Assembly (NCBI GenBank): GCA_012522155.1
Contig: JAAYKX010000050.1
Coordinates: forward strand, 1 to 41,713
From: Bacteroidales bacterium
GTDB taxonomy: Bacteria; Bacteroidota; Bacteroidia; Bacteroidales; VadinHA17
Direction: 5' to 3'
DNA length: 41,713 nucleotides
Shown: in pieces, positions 1-9,448 of the stretch
Numbering within the stretch: position 1 is the first letter of the stretch
How the letters are laid out: each line of letters begins with the position of its first letter
Notes under the pieces: generated by a model
Told to the model about the DNA's origin: nothing
Database searches by the model: none
What the model saw: the letters and a program-made list of their open reading frames with translations, nothing else
Translations under genes and position numbers: made by a program

Positions 1-67
1 AAGTACAGTAATAATTTAAAAGACATTATCTATTAAAACAACAGGATGAATTATTTCATCTCCAGCC

Positions 68-1309
68 ATGAACGCTAACAAGAATGAGGCTACGGCACTC
101 CGCGGAGAGAGCCGCCTCGTGGGTTGTTCTTCAGATGAAGAGCCTGGCGCGGAAACCATGATTTTTTCGCAAAACGAGATCCCTACTCAGTCAGTTAGCA
201 ACAGAAGCACAGACTTCAGAAAACGCTTCTTTCCCCTGACAACCATTGATTCCTGGAACGACTGGAAATGGCAACTCAGAAATTCAATCACCACAATTGA
301 TGAGCTGAAGAAGATCATGAAACTGTCTGAAAAGGAAATAATGGCCATTAATAATCTTAAAGGCCGTCTTCCGTTGAGGGTTACACCGTTTTTTGCCTCC
401 CTGATTTATAATACAGGATTTTCTCACCCGCTCCGCCGGAATGTCATTCCGGTTGTTGAGGAGTTGCTTCATACCGCTTCCGAGCAAGCGGATCCCCTTC
501 ATGAAAAATCCTTCTCACCTGTAAAGGGTATTGTGCACCGCTACCCCGACAGAGTACTCTTCACGGTAACCCGGGTCTGTTCAAATTATTGCAGATACTG
601 TACCCGTTCACATTCAGTGGGCAGGCTTGACAGGCCGGGCAAACAGGATTTTGAGAAAGCGTTCAGCTACATTGCGGCTCACAGGGAAATAAGGGATGTT
701 CTTATAAGTGGCGGGGATCCTCTCACCCTTACCGATGAAGCCCTGGATTACATCCTTTTCCATATAAGACAGATTGAACATGTCGAAATAATACGTATCG
801 GAACCAGGGTACCTGTTGTCCTGCCACAGAGGATAACAGACAAGCTGCTTTCTGTTCTCAGGAAATATCACCCGCTATTTATAAGCCTTCATTTCTCTCA
901 TCCGGCAGAAATAACACCGGAATGTATTAAAGCATGTACCATGCTGGCTGATAACGGGTTCCCTCTTGGCAGCCAGACGGTCCTTCTGAAAGGAATAAAT
1001 GACAATATCACCGTTATGAAGGAACTTATGCACAAGCTGTTGAAAATAAGGGTGAGGCCATATTATCTGTATCAATGTGATCTTATACCCGGTTCGGGCC
1101 ATTTCAGGACAACCGTCAGAAAAGGTATTGAGATAATAAAAGGGCTGAGGGGTTTTACAAGCGGATATGCAGTTCCTACCTATGTTGTTGATGCACCGGG
1201 AGGAGGTGGCAAAATTCCTCTTCTTCCGGATTATGTGCTTGAACACAACAGCGAAAAAATAGTACTTCGCAATTACAAGGGTGTTTTGTGCGAATACCCC
1301 GAAAAATAA
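68..1309 (+). CDS. kamA: KamA-family radical SAM aminomutase (lysine 2,3-aminomutase-like)
   Basis: Radical SAM motif CSNYCRYC; PLP-lysine motif VVDAPGGGGKIPLLP; YQCDL...GHFR typical of lysine 2,3-aminomutase. The exact N-terminus is uncertain. Confidence 0.9.
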   Translation: MNANKNEATALRGESRLVGCSSDEEPGAETMIFSQNEIPTQSVSNRSTDFRKRFFPLTTIDSWNDWKWQLRNSITTIDELKKIMKLSEKEIMAINNLKGRLPLRVTPFFASLIYNTGFSHPLRRNVIPVVEELLHTASEQADPLHEKSFSPVKGIVHRYPDRVLFTVTRVCSNYCRYCTRSHSVGRLDRPGKQDFEKAFSYIAAHREIRDVLISGGDPLTLTDEALDYILFHIRQIEHVEIIRIGTRVPVVLPQRITDKLLSVLRKYHPLFISLHFSHPAEITPECIKACTMLADNGFPLGSQTVLLKGINDNITVMKELMHKLLKIRVRPYYLYQCDLIPGSGHFRTTVRKGIEIIKGLRGFTSGYAVPTYVVDAPGGGGKIPLLPDYVLEHNSEKIVLRNYKGVLCEYPEK

Positions 1310-1315
1310 TATTCA

Positions 1316-2290
1316 ATGAAAATAGGATTGACTTATGACCTGCGGTCGTGGTATCTCGACCGCGGGTATTCAATGGAAGATACTGCAGAATTTGACAGGC
1401 AGGAAACTGTTGATGCAATTGACACAGCATTAAACAGGATGGGATATGAAACAGAAGCAGTGGGTAATTGTTTTCAGCTGATTGAAGCACTCTCTTCCGG
1501 AAAACGTTGGGATCTGGTTTTCAACATAGCCGAAGGACTTTATGGCGATGGCAGAGAATCAGTTATACCTGCCATTCTTGATCAATACCGCATTCCCTAT
1601 GTATTCAGCGGACCGGTGACCATGGGGGTATCCCTGAATAAATATCTTACAAGATTAATTGTTGAACCGGCAGGAATCCCTGTTAGTCCGGGGATGCTTA
1701 TTGCTTCCCCGGAAGATATAAAAAACCTCAGACTGGAGTATCCTCTCTTTATAAAACCTGTTTCGGAAGGTACCGGAAAAGGCATTACTGAAAAAAATCT
1801 CTTAAATTCGCCGCAGGAATTGAAAGAAATGGCCGAATATCTTATTGGCAGATTCGAACAGCCCGCACTTGTCGAAGAATATCTCCCGGGGCGGGAGTTC
1901 ACTGTCGGTATTGTTGGTTCGGGCAGTGATGCCATGGTAATCGGCGGTATGGAAATCGAGTGCTCCGGCAATAATCCTTATTCAGTGGAATTCAAGGAAA
2001 ATTACAGGGAGTACTGTAAGTATGTTCCCGTCCCTGAAGAATTCAGTGATGAATGCAGCAATATTGCCTTGGGCGCATGGAAGGCGGTCAGGGGTGTTGA
2101 TGCAGGAAGGATTGATCTGAAGACAGACAGGAAAGGGAAAATATGTTTTATGGAAGTCAATCTGCTTGCAGGTCTTCATCCGGTTCATTCTGATCTGCCT
2201 ATTTTGTCAGGCATGCGGGGAATTGACTTTCAGACTTTAATTGAAATGATTGTAAAATCATCGCTTAAACGCCATAATCTTGTGCAATGA
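1316..2290 (+). CDS. ATP-grasp ligase, D-Ala-D-Ala ligase-like (first of pair)
   Basis: D-Ala-D-Ala ligase-like pattern: FNIAEGLYGDGRES..., FIKPVSEGTGKGI, VEEYLPGREFTVGIVG, FMEVNLLAGLHPVHSDLP; 6 bp after kamA. Confidence 0.85.
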   Translation: MKIGLTYDLRSWYLDRGYSMEDTAEFDRQETVDAIDTALNRMGYETEAVGNCFQLIEALSSGKRWDLVFNIAEGLYGDGRESVIPAILDQYRIPYVFSGPVTMGVSLNKYLTRLIVEPAGIPVSPGMLIASPEDIKNLRLEYPLFIKPVSEGTGKGITEKNLLNSPQELKEMAEYLIGRFEQPALVEEYLPGREFTVGIVGSGSDAMVIGGMEIECSGNNPYSVEFKENYREYCKYVPVPEEFSDECSNIALGAWKAVRGVDAGRIDLKTDRKGKICFMEVNLLAGLHPVHSDLPILSGMRGIDFQTLIEMIVKSSLKRHNLVQ

Positions 2291-3258
2291 GTAAAAAGAA
2301 ATGCTGTATCCTTTACAATCAGCCGCTTGAAAATGCATCAGCCGACGAACTTGATGTTCTTGATCAGGTGGAATTTGTTGAGGAAAATCTTAATGAGATA
2401 GGAATTGAGACATTCAGGAAGGGTATAACAGTTGATTTCATGAAAGAAATTTCCGGACTGGCAGACGGCCGGACAGATTTCGTTTTCAATCTTGTGGAGT
2501 CCATTATCGGCAAGGGGGAATTATGCTATTTCATACCCGCACTTCTGAATGCATACTCAATTCCCTATACGGGAAATTCCGTGGAGGCGATCTTCGTAAC
2601 AACCAGCAAAGCCTTTACAGCGAAATCACTGAAACAGGCAGGGATAAATAATCCGGGAGGATGTCCTCCTTCCCAGTCAGGACAGCTCATTCCGGGCAAC
2701 AGCTATATAATTAAACCGGTATGGGAGGATGGCTCTTTGGGTATAACAGGTGATTCTGTTTTCACCTATATGCCGGAAATGATCGAAAGTCTTAAAAAAT
2801 ATGACGATACCCATTGGCTCATACAGGATTACATTGAAGGAAGGGAGTTTAATATAAGTATTATTTCAGGCGAAACAGGTCCGGAAGTCCTGCCCGCAGC
2901 AGAGATGATTTTTCGTGATTCCTGGGACGATAAGCCAAAAATTGTTGATTTCAAGGCAAAATGGGAAGAAGATTCTTTTGAATTTCAAAATACTGTAAGA
3001 GATTTTCCGGGGGACAAACTGGATCAGGATCTTGAAAAACAAATCAGTGATATTGCCCTTAAGTGCTGGAAAATATTTGGCCTCAAGGGATATGCAAGAA
3101 TAGATATGCGTGTTGACAAAAACAATATACCCTATGTGATTGAAGTCAATGCAAATCCATGTCTGTCGCCTGACAGTGGTCTGATGGCCGCAACCAGGGT
3201 TGCAGGACTGCAGTTTTCTGAAGTCATCCGCCGTATCATCAGTGACCTGAATAACTGA
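2287..3258 (+). CDS. ATP-grasp ligase, D-Ala-D-Ala ligase-like (second of pair)
   Basis: FNLVESIIGKGELCYFIPALL, YIIKPVWEDGSLGI, IQDYIEGREFNISII, YVIEVNANPCLSPDSG; ATGA overlap with the preceding gene. Confidence 0.85.
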   Translation: MSKKKCCILYNQPLENASADELDVLDQVEFVEENLNEIGIETFRKGITVDFMKEISGLADGRTDFVFNLVESIIGKGELCYFIPALLNAYSIPYTGNSVEAIFVTTSKAFTAKSLKQAGINNPGGCPPSQSGQLIPGNSYIIKPVWEDGSLGITGDSVFTYMPEMIESLKKYDDTHWLIQDYIEGREFNISIISGETGPEVLPAAEMIFRDSWDDKPKIVDFKAKWEEDSFEFQNTVRDFPGDKLDQDLEKQISDIALKCWKIFGLKGYARIDMRVDKNNIPYVIEVNANPCLSPDSGLMAATRVAGLQFSEVIRRIISDLNN

Positions 3259-3265
3259 GCCTTAT

Positions 3266-3742
3266 ATGGAAATATCTGAAAGGATCAGCAGAGAAGACAT
3301 AAGAAATCTGGAAAAGATCCTTGTATCCACCGGATATTTCTACGATTTCGAAATCCGCAGCGCAATGGAAATAGCTGAACATACTGTTTCGGAAGGAACA
3401 GAGGAAAACGGCTATTTCTGGATTAAAATAATTGAAGGGGATGAAACAATTGCATTTGCCTGCTACGGGAAAAATGAATTCTCACTTTATTCATGGGAAC
3501 TTTACTGGATCGCCGTCCGCCAGGATTTCAGAAACTGTAAACTGGGCAAAGCCCTGTTGCATGAAACAGAGGAAAAAATCAGGCAAAAAGGAGGAAAAAT
3601 TCTCTGGATTGAAACATCCGGACGTCCCCTGTATAAATCCACCGAAGAATTTTATAAGAGAAACGGTTATAAACTACAAGCCAGTCTGGAGGATTTTTAT
3701 GGTCCCGGTGACCCAAAGCAAATATATGCCAGAACACTATGA
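3266..3742 (+). CDS. GNAT family N-acetyltransferase
   Basis: GNAT motif-A-like VRQDFRNCKLGKALLHETEEKIRQKGGKILWIETS and FYKRNGYKL; 7 bp after ATP-grasp 2. Confidence 0.85.
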   Translation: MEISERISREDIRNLEKILVSTGYFYDFEIRSAMEIAEHTVSEGTEENGYFWIKIIEGDETIAFACYGKNEFSLYSWELYWIAVRQDFRNCKLGKALLHETEEKIRQKGGKILWIETSGRPLYKSTEEFYKRNGYKLQASLEDFYGPGDPKQIYARTL

Positions 3743-3880
3743 CTACATGCGGAACGGGCCCGGTGAAGCCATGCAGGCAGACTTCCGATAAATTTGAACA
3801 TGTTCCCGATAAACCGGGACAGAGAATACAAACCACTTAATTTACAATAACATAATAATAATTTCAAATGTAACATAAAT

Positions 3881-4546
3881 ATGAATGTTAAAATAGAAAG
3901 CAGCTGGAAGGAGAAACTTAAGAATGAATTCAAAAAGGATTATTTTGTCAGTCTCACCGGCTATATAAGGGAAGAATACCGAAAAGATCAGATTTTCCCT
4001 CCCGGGAAATTGATATTCAATGCCTTTGACCTGTGTCCCTTTGACAGCGTAAAAGCCGTGATCATAGGTCAGGATCCCTACCATGGACCCGGACAGGCAC
4101 ATGGATTATGTTTTTCCGTAAGGGACGGCTTTGATTTTCCTCCGAGTCTTGTCAATATTTTCAGGGAGATAGAATCGGACATGGGATACAAACCATATTT
4201 TTCGGGAAATCTCCAGCGCTGGGCTGCACAAGGCGTTCTTCTTTTAAATGCCATCCTTACAGTGAGAGCCCGTCAGGCCGGATCGCACCGGGGAAAAGGC
4301 TGGGAAGAATTCACAGATGAGGTTATCAGAATACTAAACAACGAAAAGGATAATCTTGTATTTTTCCTTTGGGGAGCCTATGCGCAAAAAAAAGGTATAT
4401 CAATTGACAGGAGCAGACACCTGGTTCTTGAATCTGTCCATCCTTCCCCACTTTCCGCTTCAAGAGGATTTTTCGGCAACAGACATTTCAGCCGCTGCAA
4501 TACATATTTGTCGGATCATAACATTGACCCGGTAAACTGGAGATAA
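3881..4546 (+). CDS. ung: Uracil-DNA glycosylase
   Basis: Family 1 UDG motifs GQDPYHGPGQAHGLCFSV and HPSPLSASRGFFGNRHFSRCN. Confidence 0.97.
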   Translation: MNVKIESSWKEKLKNEFKKDYFVSLTGYIREEYRKDQIFPPGKLIFNAFDLCPFDSVKAVIIGQDPYHGPGQAHGLCFSVRDGFDFPPSLVNIFREIESDMGYKPYFSGNLQRWAAQGVLLLNAILTVRARQAGSHRGKGWEEFTDEVIRILNNEKDNLVFFLWGAYAQKKGISIDRSRHLVLESVHPSPLSASRGFFGNRHFSRCNTYLSDHNIDPVNWR

Positions 4547-4557
4547 AATTTAAATCT

Positions 4558-4974
4558 TCAGGGTTTCAGGGCCTCATCGGGAATAATGTTTTTTATTTCA
4601 AGCACCCTGTTTTCGATATCACTGATCTCAACCTCATAAGTAATCCGCATCCGCCCGAAGTACTGCAGGTGGGTACTGTTTACAGGTCCCGTCGAAAATG
4701 TTTTCCCGCTGATTTCAGCCGTAATTTCAGCCTTGGGAAATGCAATGGTCACCCTCCTGTATTCTGAAGTTTGTCCGGGTTTTACCGTTCCGAGCTTTTT
4801 TATATTCCCGACAGTATCTTTCAGCCCTGCAGTGTTTATCACCACATCAGCCATAAGTTCATTTTTTTCCATATTCCTTATCCTGACATCCGTCGGGCCT
4901 TCAGGCTCCCATTTATTTCTTTTACAGGCAAATAAAGCCAGCAAGATAAATATAAGACAGATATTTTTTTTCAT
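4558..4974 (-). CDS. Hypothetical lipoprotein
   Basis: N-terminal signal with lipobox-like LLALFAC; no domain recognised. Confidence 0.65.
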   Translation of the reverse strand: MKKNICLIFILLALFACKRNKWEPEGPTDVRIRNMEKNELMADVVINTAGLKDTVGNIKKLGTVKPGQTSEYRRVTIAFPKAEITAEISGKTFSTGPVNSTHLQYFGRMRITYEVEISDIENRVLEIKNIIPDEALKP

Positions 4975-5036
4975 TGCGCGTTGAATTACAGATCACATCT
5001 GTCATACCTGTAATTCAGTAAAAAAGTTGCATTCTG

Positions 5037-5807
5037 TCAGATAATTTCGAGACTGTTTGCCGGAGCCCACCCTTTATTGCCATCAGGAAGCCTTATCTCC
5101 TTCCAGTCACCAACTTCGTCCTCAACACTTACCCTTAATCCTTCATGTATCACAAAAAGATCGGTACCACTGTCATCAGGTGAGCTTTTCCCATTAACGA
5201 TAGGGCTGAAGATGATGGCCTTATTGCTTTCATGTATCAGTTTCCTGTTCCGCAAAGAAAAGGAAAATGAAGCCAGTGACAGCAGCAGTGCAACCAATGC
5301 AAGCCAGAATCCTGTAACCTTGATGGTGTATTTTGATGAATAAAAATAGAATGAAAGAAAAACAAGACATAAGATAAAAGAAACAAGACTTATTACTGCC
5401 CAGCTGTCTGAAGCAAGAACAAGCGAAAAGAAATCATACCATCTGACAAAAAAGAGTTCAGGGATCTCATCAAGCCGGTCAGTAGTCATTGCCCGTGCTA
5501 TACTGAGATTGTAAGTGATATCCTCATCAGCAGGTTTCCTGAGGCGGGCCCGTTCATAAAAGAGTATCGATGCCGGAATATTACCAAGTTTGAAATATGC
5601 ATTACCGATATTGTAATCCAGAATAGCTGAGCGATAGCCTGCAGTATAGAGACTGGTCCATTCTTCGAGGGCTTTCCCGTAATTGCCTTCAGAAAAATAA
5701 TCGCTTCCTTTGCTGAATTTCAGGTCTGCCGTATCCTGCGCTCCCGCATTGAAAGCTGAAAGGATCAGCAGCAGAATTATCTGTATTGTAATTGATCTGA
5801 AGCTCAT
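5037..5807 (-). CDS. batE: BatE-like TPR/SH3 membrane protein
   Basis: Signal peptide, TPR (YNIGNAYFKLGNIPASILFYERARLRKP), two TM segments, C-terminal SH3b-like GDWKEIRLPDGNKGWAPANSLEII; end of Bat operon. Confidence 0.8.
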   Translation of the reverse strand: MSFRSITIQIILLLILSAFNAGAQDTADLKFSKGSDYFSEGNYGKALEEWTSLYTAGYRSAILDYNIGNAYFKLGNIPASILFYERARLRKPADEDITYNLSIARAMTTDRLDEIPELFFVRWYDFFSLVLASDSWAVISLVSFILCLVFLSFYFYSSKYTIKVTGFWLALVALLLSLASFSFSLRNRKLIHESNKAIIFSPIVNGKSSPDDSGTDLFVIHEGLRVSVEDEVGDWKEIRLPDGNKGWAPANSLEII

Positions 5808-5809
5808 AT

Positions 5810-7621
5810 TTAAATTTCATTTTCAACAGACCTTATAAATCCGGAAACATCATCATAAATCGCTGATACTCCGGTGCCGGAAGAAGCAGGTGCATACCTT
5901 GCATATTCACACTTGTCAAGGATATCTGCCAGATCTGTAAGTTTTTCATCGTCAACACCTCTTTCCCGCAATGAATCTATGGCACTGTTCCTGGTAAGAT
6001 CCGATACCGGGATGCTTAGTTTATCGCTCAGATAACCCCATACGGCCTTCAGTATTTCCTCATAAAACCGGTCAGTATCACCTTTTTTCATGCAGGCAGA
6101 AGCTTCCTTCAGCCGTTTTACAGCAACCTTCCCTGCCCTGCGGTTTTTAACCGCAGCAATGTCTGCATTTCTCCTTATATGCTCCCTTCGCAAAAACAAA
6201 AAGATCAGGAATAAAAGCAAGCTTATCACATAAGCCAGATAAAATGAATTCTGAGACAGGATCTGTCCCCCGGCTATGGTGAGTTTTCCGGGCTTTGTCC
6301 GGATAAACCGTATATCCTTTCCCAGATATCTTACATCTTCTTTTGCCACGCCTCCGAAAACCGCAATTTCCGAAGCCTGATCAGTACCTTTCATGGCATG
6401 AAATCTGAATTCGGGAGTATTGAGATATTCGTATTCTCCGGTTGATACATTAAAATATGAATATTCTACGGAAGGTATTGTGTAATCTCCGTGATGCCTG
6501 GGAATAAGCAGGTATTCAAAAACCTTCTGTCCGCTTGTACCGGCCGGCGAATTCTTGAGATTTTCCGTTACTTTGGGATCATAGATCTCTATGTCGGGAG
6601 GAAGCCTGAGGACGGGCATGCCTGCAAGCCTGAGATTACCCGTTCCGGATATTGTAATCTTATAGCTGAGGGCATCATTTACATTTACACTATCCTTGTT
6701 AATATCTGCCGTAATATTGATTTTACCGCTAATACCCGAAAAATTCCCTGGCCTGGTTCCGGGCAGGGCTTTTACCCTTATTTTCACCGGTGGACTGGCT
6801 ACTGCTAGGGGTACGGTTGTATAGCTTGAAAAGAAATCGCCGAAAAAAGGATCCGATCGTCCTGATCTTTGCCGGACAAGCGCGGTGATCTGAACCGGAT
6901 CAATCGTAATTTCCCCCGTAATCTGCGGATAGAGAAGAAACTGCTGAAGCACACCTGTTCCGTAAACAGTACCATTGATATTCTCCTGCCGGAGCGAACT
7001 GAGCGGAGGGGTTTCCAGGTCGTTTTTAAGAAAGCCCGTAAACGAAGGATACCTGATTTCATTAATACCCGAAATATCGACTCTGGTATATAGTTTTACA
7101 GTAACCGAAACAGCTTCTCCAAGAAAAACCTCTTTCCTGTTTACGGCAAGATCAAGGAATATTTGTCCTTCGGGAGGAGAAGATGGTGATGTCTTGTGCT
7201 GCCCGGCATCCGCTTCTTGCTGTCCCGCAGCCGGAGTTGCCTTGCTGCCGCTAACTTCTATCCTTACGGAATCGGAATAATAAGTTTTATTCTTAATGGT
7301 AACGGATGCAGGCGGCAGTACAAATTTTCCTTCATCAGTTGCCTGAAGATAATATAAATATGATTCTGACGTTTCATGGCTTACCCGCCCGTTTATAATC
7401 TGTGTACTTGAACTGAAAGAAGTATGAGGACCTGTCAGCCTGATAAAACCTGCAAATGAGGGTGCGGTAAAGTCACCCCCTCTTGCATTGACACGCCACT
7501 GAATGGCAACCTGTTCTCCGGATTGTACTGTTCCGGGATATTCTGCCTCAACAGTAATATCCTGTCCGCTTAAACCCGTATTTATGAAAAACAGAAGATA
7601 ATATGTCAATAATTTTTTCAT
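5810..7621 (-). CDS. batD: BatD-like protein
   Basis: Signal peptide, beta-rich N-terminal region, TM and cytoplasmic tail; position in Bat operon. Confidence 0.85.
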   Translation of the reverse strand: MKKLLTYYLLFFINTGLSGQDITVEAEYPGTVQSGEQVAIQWRVNARGGDFTAPSFAGFIRLTGPHTSFSSSTQIINGRVSHETSESYLYYLQATDEGKFVLPPASVTIKNKTYYSDSVRIEVSGSKATPAAGQQEADAGQHKTSPSSPPEGQIFLDLAVNRKEVFLGEAVSVTVKLYTRVDISGINEIRYPSFTGFLKNDLETPPLSSLRQENINGTVYGTGVLQQFLLYPQITGEITIDPVQITALVRQRSGRSDPFFGDFFSSYTTVPLAVASPPVKIRVKALPGTRPGNFSGISGKINITADINKDSVNVNDALSYKITISGTGNLRLAGMPVLRLPPDIEIYDPKVTENLKNSPAGTSGQKVFEYLLIPRHHGDYTIPSVEYSYFNVSTGEYEYLNTPEFRFHAMKGTDQASEIAVFGGVAKEDVRYLGKDIRFIRTKPGKLTIAGGQILSQNSFYLAYVISLLLFLIFLFLRREHIRRNADIAAVKNRRAGKVAVKRLKEASACMKKGDTDRFYEEILKAVWGYLSDKLSIPVSDLTRNSAIDSLRERGVDDEKLTDLADILDKCEYARYAPASSGTGVSAIYDDVSGFIRSVENEI

Positions 7622-7639
7622 TCCTTCAAACCTGTCCCG

Positions 7640-8383
7640 CTACCAGTTCCTGAGTGTTTTTACCTTTTGCTGTTTTGCTTTATCCAGTTTTATCTGTTCC
7701 TGAATATCTTTTTCATCATTTGCCAGGGAATTAAGGATCCTTTCTGCATCTTCCCTGGATATCTGTGACTCCTGATCCTGATCCTGTTGCTGGTCATTAT
7801 CCTGCCCGTTATCATTCTGATCCTGTTGCTGCTCATTATCCTGCCCGTTATCATTCTGATCCTGTTGCTGCTTATCATCCTGGTTTCCCTGATCCTGGTT
7901 CTGCTGTGGCTGTTCCTCCTGCTGCTTCAGAAGGTCCTGGGCAAAGGCAAGATTATATTTTGCCTCCCTGTTACGGGGATCAAGCTTCAGGGAACCCTTA
8001 TATGCCTCAATACTTTCAGGGATCCTGTCTGCCATAAGCAGGGAATTCCCCAGATTATAAAGACTGGCTGACTTTTTCCTCCTGTCATCATTCATCTCAA
8101 AGCTGTTGCTGAACTGTTTACCTGCATCTTCAAACTTCTCCTGTTTGTAGAGAGCATTACCTATGTTGAAAACTGCGCTGGAGGAGGCATTGTTCCTGTT
8201 CAATGCCTTCCTGTATGCAATTTCAGAATCAGCATAGTTCTCCTTTTCATAATCCCTGTTTCCTTCCCTGATATATTTTTTGTCTCCCTGGGAATATGCT
8301 GTCAATGGAACAAACAATACAGCAAAAGTTAAAGCTGACAGAAGGCATAACAAAATTTTACGGTATTTGATCTTTCTATGCAT
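7640..8383 (-). CDS. batC: BatC-like TPR protein with Q/D/N-rich repeat tail
   Basis: TPRs plus low-complexity QDQNDNGQDN tail. The ORF track start at 8470 overlaps batB; MHRKIKYRKILLCLL... at 8383 is the likelier start because it gives a signal peptide. Confidence 0.8.
   Translation of the reverse strand: MHRKIKYRKILLCLLSALTFAVLFVPLTAYSQGDKKYIREGNRDYEKENYADSEIAYRKALNRNNASSSAVFNIGNALYKQEKFEDAGKQFSNSFEMNDDRRKKSASLYNLGNSLLMADRIPESIEAYKGSLKLDPRNREAKYNLAFAQDLLKQQEEQPQQNQDQGNQDDKQQQDQNDNGQDNEQQQDQNDNGQDNDQQQDQDQESQISREDAERILNSLANDEKDIQEQIKLDKAKQQKVKTLRNW
7780..7880 (-). repeat. 39-bp tandem repeat in batC
   Basis: gatcctgttgctg[g/c]tcattatcctgcccgttatcattct starts at 7780, 7819 and (partial) 7858. 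Confidence 0.9.
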
Positions 8384-8396
8384 GTTATACGGAAAA

Positions 8397-9437
8397 TCAT
8401 AGTTTATAACTGAATAATTTAATATTGGCCAGTTTCCTGTTTTTCCTGTCCATAATAATAAATTCAGCAAACAGGAATATTAAAGCCGCAATTGCAAAAA
8501 ACCGGAACTGGTCGTTGTATTCTGTATACATTTTACTTTCCATATCCTGTTTTTTCATTTTCCTTATTTCATTGTAAACCTCATCGAGTCCAAGGCCGGA
8601 TATCCCGGCACGGATATAAGTTCCTGAAGTACTGACTGCAATTTTCTTAAGTGTTTCTTCATCAAGTTTTGTTATGACGGTATTGCCCTCATGGTCCTTC
8701 AGATACTCTTTCCTGCCGCCGGTATGAACCGGGACAGGCACACCCTCCGGGGATCCTATTCCGATTGTATGTATGACAATTCCTGCCCTGGAGGCTTCTG
8801 CTGCTGCAGCCACAGGGTCATCCTCATGATTTTCACCATCACTGATGATTATCATGGCCCTGCTCTTATCCTCTCCCGGGGTAAAGGACCGTATTCCCAG
8901 GTCTATTGCTGAGCCTATGGCGGTCCCCTGCTTTGGAACCAGATCAGGGCTGACGGAAGAAAGAAACATCTTTGCCGAAACGTAATCTGTGGTTATGGGT
9001 ATTTGTGTATATGCATCACCAGCAAATACGATCAATCCGATCCTGTCATTTTCGAGTCTGTCAATAAGTCTGTTCAGAGCCTGCCGGGCTCTTGTAAGCC
9101 TGTCGGGCTGAATATCCTCAGCCAGCATTGAATTACTGACATCCAGAGCTATAATCACCTCAACCCCCTGCTTCTTCACCTCCTCCAGCCTCGATCCGAA
9201 CTGCGGTCTTGCAAGTGTCAGGATCATGAGTGCCATGGCAAGCAGACTGAAAAGGAATTTAAGTCCCGGTCTCACTGCCGAATACTCAGGCATAAGCTTT
9301 CTTACAAGACCTATGTCGCCCAGCCTGCGGAGAGCTTTTCTTTTTCTTCTTTCATTCACTGTCCACAATATGATCATTACCGGAAGCAGAAGCAACAGGT
9401 ACAGGAAGGCGGGATTTGCAAACCGGAATAACTGCAT
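8397..9437 (-). CDS. batB: BatB-like VWA domain membrane protein
   Basis: VWA with intact MIDAS: ALDVSNSM, GTAIG, ISDGENHEDD; TM segments at both ends. Confidence 0.9.
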   Translation of the reverse strand: MQLFRFANPAFLYLLLLLPVMIILWTVNERRKRKALRRLGDIGLVRKLMPEYSAVRPGLKFLFSLLAMALMILTLARPQFGSRLEEVKKQGVEVIIALDVSNSMLAEDIQPDRLTRARQALNRLIDRLENDRIGLIVFAGDAYTQIPITTDYVSAKMFLSSVSPDLVPKQGTAIGSAIDLGIRSFTPGEDKSRAMIIISDGENHEDDPVAAAAEASRAGIVIHTIGIGSPEGVPVPVHTGGRKEYLKDHEGNTVITKLDEETLKKIAVSTSGTYIRAGISGLGLDEVYNEIRKMKKQDMESKMYTEYNDQFRFFAIAALIFLFAEFIIMDRKNRKLANIKLFSYKL

Positions 9438-9448
9438 AGTCTTTTTTT

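Noticed and set aside
614-1490. Minus-strand ORFs opposite kamA and ATP-grasp 1
   Set aside because: Antisense to well-supported genes with clear motifs; no coding-like features.
7787-8071. Strongly hydrophobic plus-strand ORF (MLVIILPVIILILLLLIILPV...)
   Set aside because: It is the antisense reading of the 39-bp Q/D/N repeat and neighbouring TPR codons of batC; hydrophobicity is a by-product of the complement of Gln/Asp/Asn codons.
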